A DNA stretch of 64,000 bases from Cyclospora cayetanensis (taxonomy: Eukaryota > Apicomplexa > Conoidasida > Eucoccidiorida > Eimeriidae). Below are positions 37,001 through 48,400 of the stretch, piece after piece; position 1 is the first letter of the stretch; the number at the start of each line of letters is the position of its first letter. The stretch is from contig NW_020312181.1 in the NCBI RefSeq assembly GCF_002999335.1, forward strand, positions 62,001 to 126,000. The letters are read 5' to 3'. Below the pieces are notes generated by a model. The model made no database searches, was not told the origin of the DNA, and saw only the letters and a program-made list of their open reading frames with translations. Made by a program: the position numbers and the translations under genes.

Positions 37001-39874
37001 GCTATAGAGGATTGGGAAAAGCGGCAGCGGGGAGAAAGTGCTCAGAATCTTCATCATCAACAGCAACTTCAGGAAGATCGACTGCTTCTTCGCGCTCTCC
37101 TCTGCTCCACGTCAGCAGGGAGTCCTCCCTTAGCAGCCCAAAAGATGTCTTCGCAGCTTCAGCAGCAGCAGCACTTTCATCCCCACCAGCACCAGCGGGG
37201 AGCATCCGTCCAGAAGAAACAGCGACCTCCCGACGTGGACAGGCAACGCTCCGAATACTATGAAGACTTGACTTTCCAGAAGCCTGTATGCAGCAGCAGC
37301 AGTGGGCAACAAGTACTAAGGCAACAAGAGAGGCTGCAGAGCGCGCAGCAGCCAAAGTCAAACAGATCGCAGCGAACTTCTGGCCAAGCACAACGGCCAC
37401 AGCAATCGACTGCCCTTGAAGAGGTGTCTGAGTCAGCAGCCAGGACGGTCTATCCGTTGGCTGTGCATGAGCACCACCAGCAACAACAGCGGAGGATGTC
37501 GCTAGCTGAGGCACCTCCAGCGAACCTCGCCGACCTGCTCGAACGGCTTGGTCACACACAACTTCCTCAACTCGGAGCTCAGTGCCAGTCCATGCTTTCC
37601 GCTGCCTCTGAGCAACAACTGCAACAACTGCGGCTGCGTGACAACCCCTGCCGCTTTGGACTCCAAGTTTCGGCAAGCTCATCGCCGCCAGATCGTCTAT
37701 CAGCGGTGAAGGAGCGACGAAAACAACCAGTGGAGCAAGCCACAAGGCGTCGTGAACAATCTCCGCCCGTGCAACTGCACGCTGCGAAGCAGGTAGGCCA
37801 TTCAGAAGAATTCCAAAGAATCGCGCCTTCAGAAGCACCTCAAATAGGCGTTCGCAGCAGCAGCAGCCTTTGCCGCCAGTCCCACAAGGCCTTGCCAGCC
37901 GTAGTACACCGCAAGCCCGCTGCCACGTTGCCAGCGCAGCAACAGGAAGGGAGTATGACTCGAGAAAAACGCTGCAGCCAACCCCTGCCTGTCCAGGAGC
38001 AAGTACACCCACTGCAACAGGAAAGGAGCGTGACTCAAGAAAAACGCTGTAGCCAACCCCTGCCTGTCCAGGAGCAAGTACACCCACTGCAACAGGAAAT
38101 GCGTGGCTCGCCCGTATTGAAAGAGAGGCAGCGCTCAACAAGGGAGCAGCCGCAGCCCCGACAGAAGCATCATGATCGCATGCAAAACATGCTGAATCAC
38201 ATGCAGCTACACCAGCGGCAGGACCAAGCTGGCAGAGGCATTGGATTGCATTTTCTGAATCTCACCGTGCCGCTGCGGCAGACAGATAAGTCAGGAGACT
38301 TGCCACATGAGCACCAGCCACAACCTTGTATGCCTGATGTTTTCCAAGAGAACGGTGCGCATGACAGGGGCCAGTTGTTTCCACAGCAGAAGCAGCAGCA
38401 GCACCTACCAGACACACTGCAACAGCTCCTACGCCAGCGGCAAGACTTTTTCAGCCGCAGCAGCAAGGTGGAGCAGCCACAGCAGGAGCACTCTCCAGTG
38501 GTGGACGCCACCTCGCCGTTGCCAGGTGCGTGGCAACGTCAGAAGCAACAGAGACCTCGAACCAACGTCCCTCAGTCGGTGCTGCAGCAGCTGCGCCAAT
38601 CGGGAGAGCAGCTGCCTATTCAGCAGCTACAGCCCCTCTCGCAGAGTGCTGAAAATCAGGAAGAGCACTTGCAGTACCTGATTTCAAAAGAGCAGCACAA
38701 GTGCTTGAGGGAGCAGTGGCACCCACAACCTCCTTTAAATCCATTGCATCAGGTGGCCTCTCGCACCTCTCCCAGCCGTTATGTGCAGCGGGCATCTTTG
38801 CCTGCTTACCTCGACAGCGAACAGATTTTGTTGTCGGATGCGCAGCAAAAGCACCAAGAGCAACTGTTGATGGATTTAGCGGACCTGCACCTGGCTGAAA
38901 AAGGCTCCTCGCAGAAACAGGAGTTGCAGTTGCAACACAACGAGCAGCTGGCGCTTGACCCGCAGCATTGGACTGTCTCGGAGCAGCACGCATCGTGGCT
39001 TACGGGTAGCCAGGTTTCAGAGGAACATCAGAAAGCGTCAGGACCGCAGATGGGCATTAGCTGTCAGCGAGATTTATTGACATCGAAGGGGAGTATAAGC
39101 ATAAACTCTTTGCCTGAATGGTCAGCAAATAAGGAGCTAGGAAAGCAGCGCCAGCAGCAGGTACTGCTTGCCTCGATGCAGGGGCTGCAACAGGACGCCA
39201 CTCGTGTGCAACAGCAGATGCACTCGCATTGTTCGCTGGAGGAGCCGATGCAGAGCCTCACAAAAACCTTGGCACGGCAACATGAAATTGGAAAACGGCC
39301 AGCTGAAAATAATCCTCTCAGCAACCCACATCGGCGGCAGCACGCTGATAGCCTTTCCAGTAGCAAAGAGCCGATGGTGCAGCAACAACAGCCACACGCG
39401 TCGGACGTATTGCTCTTTAGTGAGGTGCCAAAAGTGGCAGCAGCGGCTGCACGCACTGTTCGTGCTGCTGCTCCGGCTGCAGGGAGTCCAAATAGTGGGC
39501 TTTGTAAGGAAGGAACGGACTGCATCGAGGGAAGCAGCCAAGCCAAAGCCTCAGGGGTAGGGCGTGCTGATACAGCAATGTCAGGAACCTTGGTGGACGC
39601 CGAGGCAGCATCTGTGTCTGTAGCAGTGGGAGGTGCTGGTGAGGGGGCAGTAGCGTATGCACCTGAAGTTTTAGGCTCTCCTACACAGGGTGAGGAGTGG
39701 CAGGGCGTACGACGCAATTCCTGGCCACAAAATTTGGTATTTAAGGAGCGCAAGTACAGACAGAAGCAGGAGCAGTGCAATTCTCAGCTGCAGTTTCAAG
39801 GGTTCAGAGGACATGGAATGAGAAGCGTTCAACTTTCTCAAGCCAGCGGAGCCTGGTTCGCTGACTTCAGGTAG
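34076..39874 (+). CDS. large Gln-rich protein with ATG11/FIP200 (ATG17-like) segments
   Basis: A single 1932-codon exon. ATG11/FIP200 proteins scaffold the ATG1/ULK1 kinase at the site of autophagosome formation. Around residues 345-400 a helical stretch (LTRKWTDALQLRLSQQAQAQ, then LLKLEHMPLDPVLL) resembles the segment in which ATG17/ATG11 proteins carry a QExLLxxFxxDLxxLxxIPLHP pattern. Around 880-970, LRRLYVCPSAFAAAAKETTR, RLVFAGAFRKAAE and QQQEQQRRLYFLESA match the family's P-x2-Y-x3-L-x-EvxRR-x2-F...E-x2-RR-x2-F pattern. From about residue 1000 the protein is dominated by Gln and His with no domain. The N-terminus (LVLLDALTGETFRFSLP) might be a ubiquitin-like fold. The family call rests on my memory of sparse patterns, so it is tentative; the coding nature is certain. 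An intron near the 3' end cannot be excluded. Confidence 0.6.
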   Translation: MRALSVLRVSGGTSESLTFRQGYPKSSRELVLLDALTGETFRFSLPLRSSGKEPHDSTPGGQDCSFEGSEVCSWLSLEHHIQHELLPNLPPLTTGEDEQPHQLRGKTTYQRGASCLSEPRRCLCLVEATGRSLAAEAAAARAAQEGSGSNTVYTNSLLRSDGPVGLVLLRSELLMCLQHSISNAEVQAAVATAATGSSAAQLPLDSAAETHATPVDVPSGPVLGVAVAHTAADPRQAHAGASSIASEGGSAGIRQEKHPECMCSRRGCFQFPWAKTQQRLASGELKVLRAAALLDGDVSFKSFGSNVVAAASVLSAARDAAAVAADLRVRLQGQRRAARVVLESFLRHAQLTRKWTDALQLRLSQQAQAQESLVIGFNDALLKLEHMPLDPVLLLLQQLSQDDGLQQEQFQQLQQRAETTTPLPNPAASVQLARKQHAQEGHTKVDASAASLAGTALQMPSSAASGSATALSGMETPDASACIPLSTMPQRLPSDTTVQFPEKDLATPPSSDACRAAPGAFVEAELCGLAAETRHCADKRSTGKENNTEGQQLGFLGKALQMPVAALPEGAKRDAGKKDAAADMASFQGLSPASATSHAFLGVSAALAGEGLPLSGPSTPSAVGAVGVAPARTGASDLLSAHESRGSSHLVDFMLGPLASSAASQLRQSSRPPGGGTRNPVAAASQPASGESSSKEAQLSAASLINIPAIRAFAATIFADRAAVLQQVQQLQQEVEGAASRFKATAEQLLSSTADTERALSDLLTQQQQLTSLHTRAFSTVAAATPAPPIAYSHFAAHQLKALAADQEAAMEEMSRLQQQQKLLTHRQRQGWAGHCSQQRKLLCTCLRGRLMLRQYHERGLACSNRAQRVASALLQLRRLYVCPSAFAAAAKETTRRLVFAGAFRKAAETAQAVLQRMQQQEQQRRLYFLESAASSLPAAIFWPLLRLIPQEARVILPDADEPLHSLADPALVAAAIEDWEKRQRGESAQNLHHQQQLQEDRLLLRALLCSTSAGSPPLAAQKMSSQLQQQQHFHPHQHQRGASVQKKQRPPDVDRQRSEYYEDLTFQKPVCSSSSGQQVLRQQERLQSAQQPKSNRSQRTSGQAQRPQQSTALEEVSESAARTVYPLAVHEHHQQQQRRMSLAEAPPANLADLLERLGHTQLPQLGAQCQSMLSAASEQQLQQLRLRDNPCRFGLQVSASSSPPDRLSAVKERRKQPVEQATRRREQSPPVQLHAAKQVGHSEEFQRIAPSEAPQIGVRSSSSLCRQSHKALPAVVHRKPAATLPAQQQEGSMTREKRCSQPLPVQEQVHPLQQERSVTQEKRCSQPLPVQEQVHPLQQEMRGSPVLKERQRSTREQPQPRQKHHDRMQNMLNHMQLHQRQDQAGRGIGLHFLNLTVPLRQTDKSGDLPHEHQPQPCMPDVFQENGAHDRGQLFPQQKQQQHLPDTLQQLLRQRQDFFSRSSKVEQPQQEHSPVVDATSPLPGAWQRQKQQRPRTNVPQSVLQQLRQSGEQLPIQQLQPLSQSAENQEEHLQYLISKEQHKCLREQWHPQPPLNPLHQVASRTSPSRYVQRASLPAYLDSEQILLSDAQQKHQEQLLMDLADLHLAEKGSSQKQELQLQHNEQLALDPQHWTVSEQHASWLTGSQVSEEHQKASGPQMGISCQRDLLTSKGSISINSLPEWSANKELGKQRQQQVLLASMQGLQQDATRVQQQMHSHCSLEEPMQSLTKTLARQHEIGKRPAENNPLSNPHRRQHADSLSSSKEPMVQQQQPHASDVLLFSEVPKVAAAAARTVRAAAPAAGSPNSGLCKEGTDCIEGSSQAKASGVGRADTAMSGTLVDAEAASVSVAVGGAGEGAVAYAPEVLGSPTQGEEWQGVRRNSWPQNLVFKERKYRQKQEQCNSQLQFQGFRGHGMRSVQLSQASGAWFADFR
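37940..38098 (+). repeat. 75-bp in-frame tandem duplication
   Basis: Two nearly identical 75-bp units (starting near 37940 and 38015, with the opening of a third at 38090) encode two copies of a 25-residue unit containing EKRCSQPLPVQEQVHPLQQE. Only a few substitutions separate the copies, so the duplication is young compared with the surrounding Gln-rich sequence. Confidence 0.85.
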
Positions 39875-40368
39875 TGAAGCAAGACCACGCAGCATCCTGT
39901 CGCGGCTGGAGCATCAAAAAGAATGTCAGCTGCTCAGAAGATGCCTACCCCGTGCCTTCTAAGCGGGTGGTTCTGCCCGTACTGATATCACGACGTTTGG
40001 GAAGCTACATATGCCTAGCCAGCCAATAATATTAGCCTGGGAGTGTGGAGCCCATATGGTGTACCAGTTATTGGGCAACACTGATGGAGCGCCTAGCGTT
40101 TGAACTAGAAGGTTCAGCGAAGCTTGAATATCCTATCGTGTTCTATGTTGCTTCAACAGCGCCCGCAGCTGCAGCAACACCACTCCTGATCTTGCAGCAG
40201 TGTACCCCTACAGCACACTGCTGTGCCGGCAACGCCCTTCAGGGGCAGTGCGGCTTGCTGGGTAGCGGCTCCTTAGAAATGGACAAGCAGATGCTGCCCC
40301 CATGGCTGCCTGTGAAATAGAAATCGTACTTAAGGAAAAGCGCTATTCACGGGAGCGCTTACAAAGCA
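39875..40368. other. convergent intergenic spacer
   Basis: About 490 bp lie between the stop of the plus-strand Gln-rich gene and the stop of the minus-strand L3 gene. A 91-codon plus-strand frame (40045-40320) crosses it but has no motif and no splice context. The two 3' UTRs meet here. Confidence 0.5.
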
Positions 40369-42318
40369 CTAGGTAGCGCGCCCCTTTTTCTGCTGCAAGA
40401 AATCCTCTGCAGCCACCTTGGCCAGCCGCTGGCGCAGCTCTAGGTGCTGCTGCCTCGCTCTGTCCCACTGGACCTTTAAAATGGTCTTCCCGGGGTGTCC
40501 AGGCACCGCGCCCTTCACCAACAGCGCGTTAGTCTTAAGATTCACACCCAGAAGAAGCAAATCCCGCACTGTGCTGGTTTGCTTCGGGTCTCTTCCAGCC
40601 ATCCGCGTGCCTGGCAAAACCCGTCCAGGGTCTGTCCCCGCCCCCGTTGACCCGGGGCCCCTGTGATGTTTTGAGCCATGGGTAGCGGGGCCCCTGCAAG
40701 CAGAAAAGCCAGCAAGCGCTTGTAGAGCATAGAACTCTTGCGTGAAGAGAAGCAGCGTCACAAGCGGCTGCTGCTTCTTCATGGCACCGAAGCTTAGCAG
40801 AGAGCAGCTGCGCAGGACTGTCGTAAATTCGAATTGATGATAAAAAACACAAAAGGCCGTTTTCGAACTTCTACTTCAGCCAAGTTTCCTGGTTACTATG
40901 CCTACATGCTCCTCAAAGGTGGGTCGAGGATGCTACAGCCCATGGGAGGGTGGCCATGAAGGTAATCTCACCCTTTGAATCCGTGGCGCTGCATGACTCC
41001 CTCAAAGCCTTTCTTCTTGGGTCTCCCCTTTACGGTAACGCGGGCCGCCCCAATGAGGGCGGAGGCGTCCAGGATCTGTCCCAAGACATAATCTGTGGCT
41101 GGCTGTGCATGCACAGCAATCATATTTCCACTGCCTGTGCTGTTGTTTGTGCTGGCGCCAGCAGTAGTAGCGCCACTCCCGCTGCTCCCCACGCGCTGCA
41201 AAATCCCAAGCACTGACCGCCTAAGGAAGCGGTGGCTGTGGAGGGGGTCGTCTGAATGAGAGCATGCACAGTCACAAAGCAGCCCTACAGCTGGCGTGCT
41301 CTCAATGCTTTATTAATTTTCTCATGGTTTAGGATTTGCCGCTTGTGCCTCTGTAACTTAGTGTTCCTGAAATGGCAGTCTCTAGAATGCAGCAGTCGTC
41401 CACACACGCTATGCACACCCAGCCACAAAGGGGAAGATACTCCGGGGCCAAAGCCATCATACTGCTCAGTATCAAGACCTACCATAAGCTACAAGGGCTT
41501 TTCCGTGCTCGAGGAACTGCACTATGGTAGCTGGCAGTACTTGGAGGAGGGTGGCTGGCTCTGTTGTACCGTCAGGAGCGAAGACGCAAGTCATAGACAC
41601 CTTGAGGGCAAGTACCTCCACCTGTATAAGTATTCCACCATAGCCAATCCGTCAAAGTATTCTAAAGCGTAAGGCGAGTCACACTGGATCTATGCCACCT
41701 GTGTGGACGAAGGCAAAGAAGAAGGCAAAGGCAGGCAGCGACAACTCGTGTTACATGCTACCTTCGGCTCAGAGTCCTTCCATCGCACATCGAACAGCTC
41801 AGGCCTGGGCTCCTCAGGATCCCGCAGGTTCAAAAACTGCAATATCGCACCCATGCAGACACCTGCGCACGCTGCATAAAACACTGTGCTTATGCTGTAT
41901 AGCTAACTAGATAAAGGCAGCACTCCTTCGATCTCGACTGCTCCATGCAGGTTAAGTGGCCATCTATATACGTATATATATGTATATATATACATACCTT
42001 TCGCACCCATATTCGGGTATTTTGTGAGCGGCGTTTGCTGTTGTCGCTATACACGCTGCCATGTGGCCCATCAGTGAGATCCCTGCGGTACTGTGCTGCA
42101 TTGGTTGCCACTGCCGCATCAGAGGAGCTGCTACACGGACTCATGGAGGGGCATCTCAGCAAGAACGCGGCTGGATTGCCTCCACAAAAGACCTTGCTCT
42201 CATGCCCACTGCTGCTAACGGTTGATGAACTACAATTCGGTAATCTTGCTGTGCATAGCATCAGCAACAGTAGCACCAGCAGGCGCTGTTCCTGCTGGCA
42301 GAAAAGAGGTTGCCGCAT
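40369..42318 (-). CDS. organellar (bacterial-type) 50S ribosomal protein L3
   Basis: L3 binds 23S rRNA near the peptidyl-transferase centre and nucleates the large subunit. The last two exons are secure: 41195-40972 ([34 protein letters not shown]) and 40693-40369 ([49 protein letters not shown]), joined in phase 2 through an FKG/GP junction. These are bacterial-type L3 hallmarks rather than the cytosolic form. The first exon, from 42318 to the GTATGT donor near 41994, begins with a hydrophobic leader ([14 protein letters not shown]) followed by a Ser-rich stretch, as expected of an apicoplast bipartite signal. The first intron carries a TA-rich microsatellite near 41962-41997. Middle exons (about 41840-41768 and 41360-41285) are plausible, but their borders are not settled. 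A mitochondrial destination remains possible. Confidence 0.82.
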
Positions 42319-42377
42319 CGTAGCGGCATGCAGTCTTCATGCGACTTGCGTAAGCTTCATTCTCCCCATTGCCGACG
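42319..42377. promoter_or_regulatory. candidate bidirectional promoter region
   Basis: Only 59 bp separate the ATG of the minus-strand L3 gene (42318) from the ATG proposed for the plus-strand transcript (42378). If both starts are right, the two genes are head to head and their promoters must overlap each other's first exon. No specific motif could be identified. Confidence 0.3.
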
Positions 42378-44274
42378 ATGTTTAGAAGGCCGCCTTGGCT
42401 CCTCGTGGTGTATGTCTAGCTAATACACCTGCTGGTAGAGCTCGCTGTATGCTGCCAACGAGCCTCTGTTCTCCCAGTATGCCCTTCCTATTATTGCAGA
42501 GGCAGCTTTCACTGAAATAACGACTTTGAATGCCTATGGAGGCATTGTCACTGAATCTAACTTCGTCTTGGATCGTCTCCTCCTCTACGTGGACGGCCTC
42601 ACATACCTCGTTTCTTGTGGTCTTAGGGATAGAGGAAGTCCAGAGGCCTCGTCTATGCCACTTGACAGCAAAAGGCTGAGGTATCTTTAGTCTTGCGGTC
42701 CAGAGCCATCAGACGCCGATGCACTCCTGGGGGCCCCTTCCCACGAACTTCCTAGTACAGCACTCTGCATGCAGGGCCCCACGAACTCAGGTTACTGTTG
42801 TTGTTTTAGCCTCGTGAAAACATGAAACAAGTTGAAATACGGTTTTAGAGCCATTATTGAGAGGGCCTTGCCATCCCCTTTGTTTCACAATGCTGCTGCT
42901 CCTCCAGCTGCTGCATTAGTTCCCCTCCATCAGTTGCCAGAAGACCCCGAGGCGCGAGCAGCAGCGTACATTGAGAAGGAGCAGCAGCAGCGGCAGCTGC
43001 TGCTGCTGCTGCTACACGTAGGTGAACGAAGAAATTGTCGAGAGCGCCACCTACGGTCGAGGCCTGCACAACCTTATCGCAGTAGGCGCTTGAGCAGCAG
43101 TGGCATCAGCTCCCCTCCCCATAAGCAGAAGCACCATGGTGGGGTCCACTGGCGCAGTAATCCAAAGGAATCCAGCAGGCGCTACTGCGTACTCACCTGG
43201 GACTGGTCATGGCAGCAGCAGCAGCAATGGAGTGCCCGCCTTCAAATCAGTGCTTCCTTTGGAAGCTTCCATATCCGATATCGTGCATCGCATCACGCAG
43301 GAGGTGCTGCAGCCCATCCTTATTCAATCTCAGCAGCCTGTCCCCCCGTCTCCGTTCACCTTTACGCATTTAGACCAGCTGCAACAGCAGCTGCAGCAGC
43401 GCAACCCCGGAAGCGGCAGTATCACTGGCACGCCTAGCCGCAGAGCAGCCAGTGGTGTTGCAGCTGCGACTGCTGCATGTCGCAGCTCCGGAGCGGCAGC
43501 TGCAGGAGGCCTTAGCAGCCGCTCCGAAGGGGCTGCCTCAGACGGTCTGTCCTTCCCGTCCTTGCACCCTCCCAAGGCAATAGACAGCCGGCTGCTGTTG
43601 GTGCTCGTGCCTCACGATGGACGTCTTCTAGGACAGGAGGCACTTGAGGAGTTGGCTCGGGCTGTAGCTGCAGCGCTCAACACCATGCAGCTGATGACTC
43701 CCGAGGAGCGGACCAAGTGCAGCGCCCTGCCACCAGACAGAAGCTACGAAACCAACTATTGGTCCGATCAGAGAATTCCACCTCCCCAATGCATCCTCCT
43801 CCTTTAAAGCCAGTAACGCAGTAGACGAACTCGCGCTCTCGCTTATGAGGTGTCGATGGGGGGGTCTGCTCCCACAGAAATGTGCACTCGGGTCCCTATT
43901 GTGTGTGTCTGAATCGCCATGGTTTACACCCCCCCTAGAGTTCAGAATCGAAGCGGCTGCGGCTTTATTTGAGGTGCTAATGTCTGTGTTTGTAGGGAGT
44001 GGAGAGACTTCCTGCAACGGAAGCAGCCAACAGGAGCATCCTTGAGTTGTGTGTTCGGCCGAGGCATGTTGCGGTCTCTGCTCCTTTGCTGTTGTGCACC
44101 GCTGTTGCGAGACCTCTCGGGGGGGCCCCTAGGATTTTGCTGCGCTGCAGTCTTCCATAGACTCTGCGATGAGGCTAGTCTCAGCCCAGCCTCCAGACAC
44201 GCAGCGCTTCAGTCAGTGACGACTCACGATGCCACTCTTGAGGTACATATATATACAGATATTTATATATATGC

Positions 44275-44315
<41 letters not shown>

Positions 44316-44424
44316 TATATACAGATATATATACATATACATACATACATACAGCCCTGGACCTCCAGTCCTACCTCGAAAGTCTGCTGCTTTTATGTGG
44401 CATTATAGCAGAGGCATCAGCCTA
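42378..44424 (+). CDS. upstream coding exons, probably the 5' part of the GCN5 gene
   Basis: Several exon-like stretches lie on the GCN5 strand. ATG at 42378 can be joined in phase to an exon starting at 42439 ([20 protein letters not shown], later [12 protein letters not shown] and [12 protein letters not shown]), ending before GTATCT near 42688. Another runs from about 42811 ([20 protein letters not shown]). A third, around 43100-43735, is rich in Ala and Ser ([37 protein letters not shown]). Further frames at 43740-44040 and 44050-44240 follow, then a TA-rich intron and an exon after 44354 ([17 protein letters not shown]). No stop or gap clearly separates them from the catalytic exons at 44613. 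Toxoplasma GCN5 proteins have long N-terminal extensions, so a single gene is likely. A separate gene cannot be excluded. Confidence 0.45.
44241..44352 (+). repeat. TA/TATACA microsatellite inside an intron
   Basis: After a GTACAT donor at 44242 the sequence is almost pure alternating TA with CATA and CAGATA interruptions, ending in catacatacatacag, a usable acceptor. A shorter relative of this tract sits in the first intron of the L3 gene near 41962-41997. Confidence 0.85.
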
Positions 44425-44612
44425 GGCAATTGCTGGCGTGTGCTTTGATGGTCATCTGAGCACTTCGGGAGCTTCTGCTCCTCGTTCGGTAGCGCAGTAA
44501 TGACTACTGCACTGGAGCGGCTGTGGCTGAAATAAGGCGTCAGTGGACGTAACACGACCGCTGAGGGCAAGGACGAGCCTGTTCATGTCTGTTCCTGTGT
44601 GTGTTGTTACAG

Positions 44613-46550
<1,938 letters not shown>

Positions 46551-48343
46551 GGGGGTCTGAGTTTCTTCTGCGAACTCGAGGGGTATGGGGCTCTCATGAC
46601 CATGGCCTCGAAGGGGGGTCCATAGGGATATACGCAAATAAGGTCCTGGAGACTCACCTCGATTTGATGTTATCTTCGATCCTCACACATACTCGGGTAC
46701 TTTAGCAAGGACCGACAACTACCTTCACATAAAATCTGGCTCTGTAGCAAAGCAATAACCTACTTAGCGTAATTGTACAGAGACCGGCTCCCCGCACGTA
46801 ATTTTCTAGTTGTGCGGGATACTTTGCTGCCTGTGGCCATTCGATCGCCAAAAAGCGTGCATATGTTCACCGCAGAGGTTATCATTTAGCCTATACTGCA
46901 TTTTACATGTGCTTGACCGCCACTCCTGCATGCCAGACAGAGTCTCAGCCAGGTGCTAATCGCGTTTGAAGCAGAGTCAAAAATGTAGATTCAAAATGAA
47001 GCTTACGATTGACAGGAGCCAGGCACCTAGTAAGGGAGTTATGCTTGCTTGCTTACACGGGCATGCTGCATAATCTCACAGCCTCTGTTGCGGTAGAATG
47101 CAGTGTCCTGGGTCCTTGGTCACCCTAGTTATGGATGCACTTTGTGCTACGAATAACCGATAGCGCGTTTTTAAGCAGTGGAAGCTCTAACGCAAGCTGG
47201 ACACTTTGAACGCATGTGCCGTACTACGGATTTGAGCGAATGGTGTGACTACAACGCATGGCTTCTACTCCTCCATGCCACTGCCCCACGTGTGGGAGCA
47301 GGCACTCCAGGCATCAAGTCGAGCTGCTGCCCACACCCAAGAGCGGCCCATCCAACGTAGGCTTGCTTCGCACCACCCCTTTTGCGCGTTCTCTTGCCTA
47401 CACATAGCCACTGAATACCTACAAATACCTATTTCTGCACCCCTAGGCCTCTGCCCAGCACCTGCTGGTTCAACCCTACGCACCCTTTCCCCAGACGCTA
47501 TTGGCATTTAGCTATAGTCCACAGCCTTGGCTGCTATAGCTATAGCGACGAACCCAACTGCTCTGCCGAAAACTGCATACCCATCACTACTACTGTTCTA
47601 AATTGGCCCTCAATCCAGTGAAACAGCTAACTGAGGATTCCCCTTTTGATGTGTTACGCATTATTGGTACAAAGGCAACGATAGGTTCTGTTGATACAAG
47701 CTGTCCTGCCCACCATGAAAGCACGTACCACAAAAGGCTACCTTAAATATATATACAAGACAGTTAGTAAAGAAGCTCACTGGCATTCGAGAATAGACAA
47801 GAGGTGTAGAGAAGACGCGGGTTCCCGTATGTGCCAGCCAACGCTACAACGGAGCAACTGTTTCCAAGACACTGGCACGCGCCCCATGACGGCTGCGCTT
47901 GCCTCAGGAGTGGGGACTCTGGAGGGCTTTATTGGGCTTCTATTACTTGTCATTAAAATAACAGCTGATATATAGTACACTGATTTCAGAAGCCTTCAAG
48001 ATCAGCTGGCACAACACTTGTCCAAGGAGAGCAACCAGTGCCGCTTTCTAGCAGCCAACCTGGAATGCGCCCTGAAACACAGATCCTTAATCAAAAGGAT
48101 CGACCAGTACACAGATGCAATGTTACACAACAGAGCGAGGACCCAAAAGAGAAGTACACAGAGGCGCTGGCTGCCTCCTAGCTGCCTGTGGCCCTTCACA
48201 GTGAACCTGGCGCAGTTTGCGATAGTTTCATTATGCCTGCAATGGAGGCACAATAGTTACGGACGCTAATATTAGAGCCCTTTTGCAGAATTATCTCCAT
48301 AGCCGCATTATTTCGTCCCGGTTAAGCTGCATGCGTAAAATTG
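46551..48343. other. no supported gene
   Basis: This spacer lies between the GCN5 stop and the 3' end of the minus-strand CCCH-LOTUS gene. It has short frames only, at 47.2-48.25 kb, with no motif. It must contain both 3' UTRs. Confidence 0.5.
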
Positions 48344-48392
48344 AGGGGGGCGGGCGGGTGAGGGGTGGAGGGGTGCGGGGCTAGGGGGAGGG
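48344..48392 (+). other. G-rich tract with G-quadruplex potential
   Basis: Within about 50 bases the plus strand has nine or so runs of three or more G separated by one to four bases (gggggg, ggg, ggg, gggg, gggg, gggg, ggggg, ggg). It lies about ten bases beyond the stop of the minus-strand CCCH-LOTUS gene, so on the transcript it would be a C-rich run in the 3' UTR. Confidence 0.7.
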
Positions 48393-48400
48393 AACGTGCC

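Noticed and set aside
35145..39560. Many 60-380 codon frames on the minus strand and alternate frames of the Gln-rich gene
   Set aside because: They arise from CAG/CTG triplet bias (poly-Gln read as poly-Ala, Ser, Leu or Cys) and are shadows of the 1932-codon frame.
44160..44425. Repeated Tyr-Ile coding through the TA microsatellite
   Set aside because: The run begins at a GT donor and ends at an AG acceptor; it is better explained as intron.
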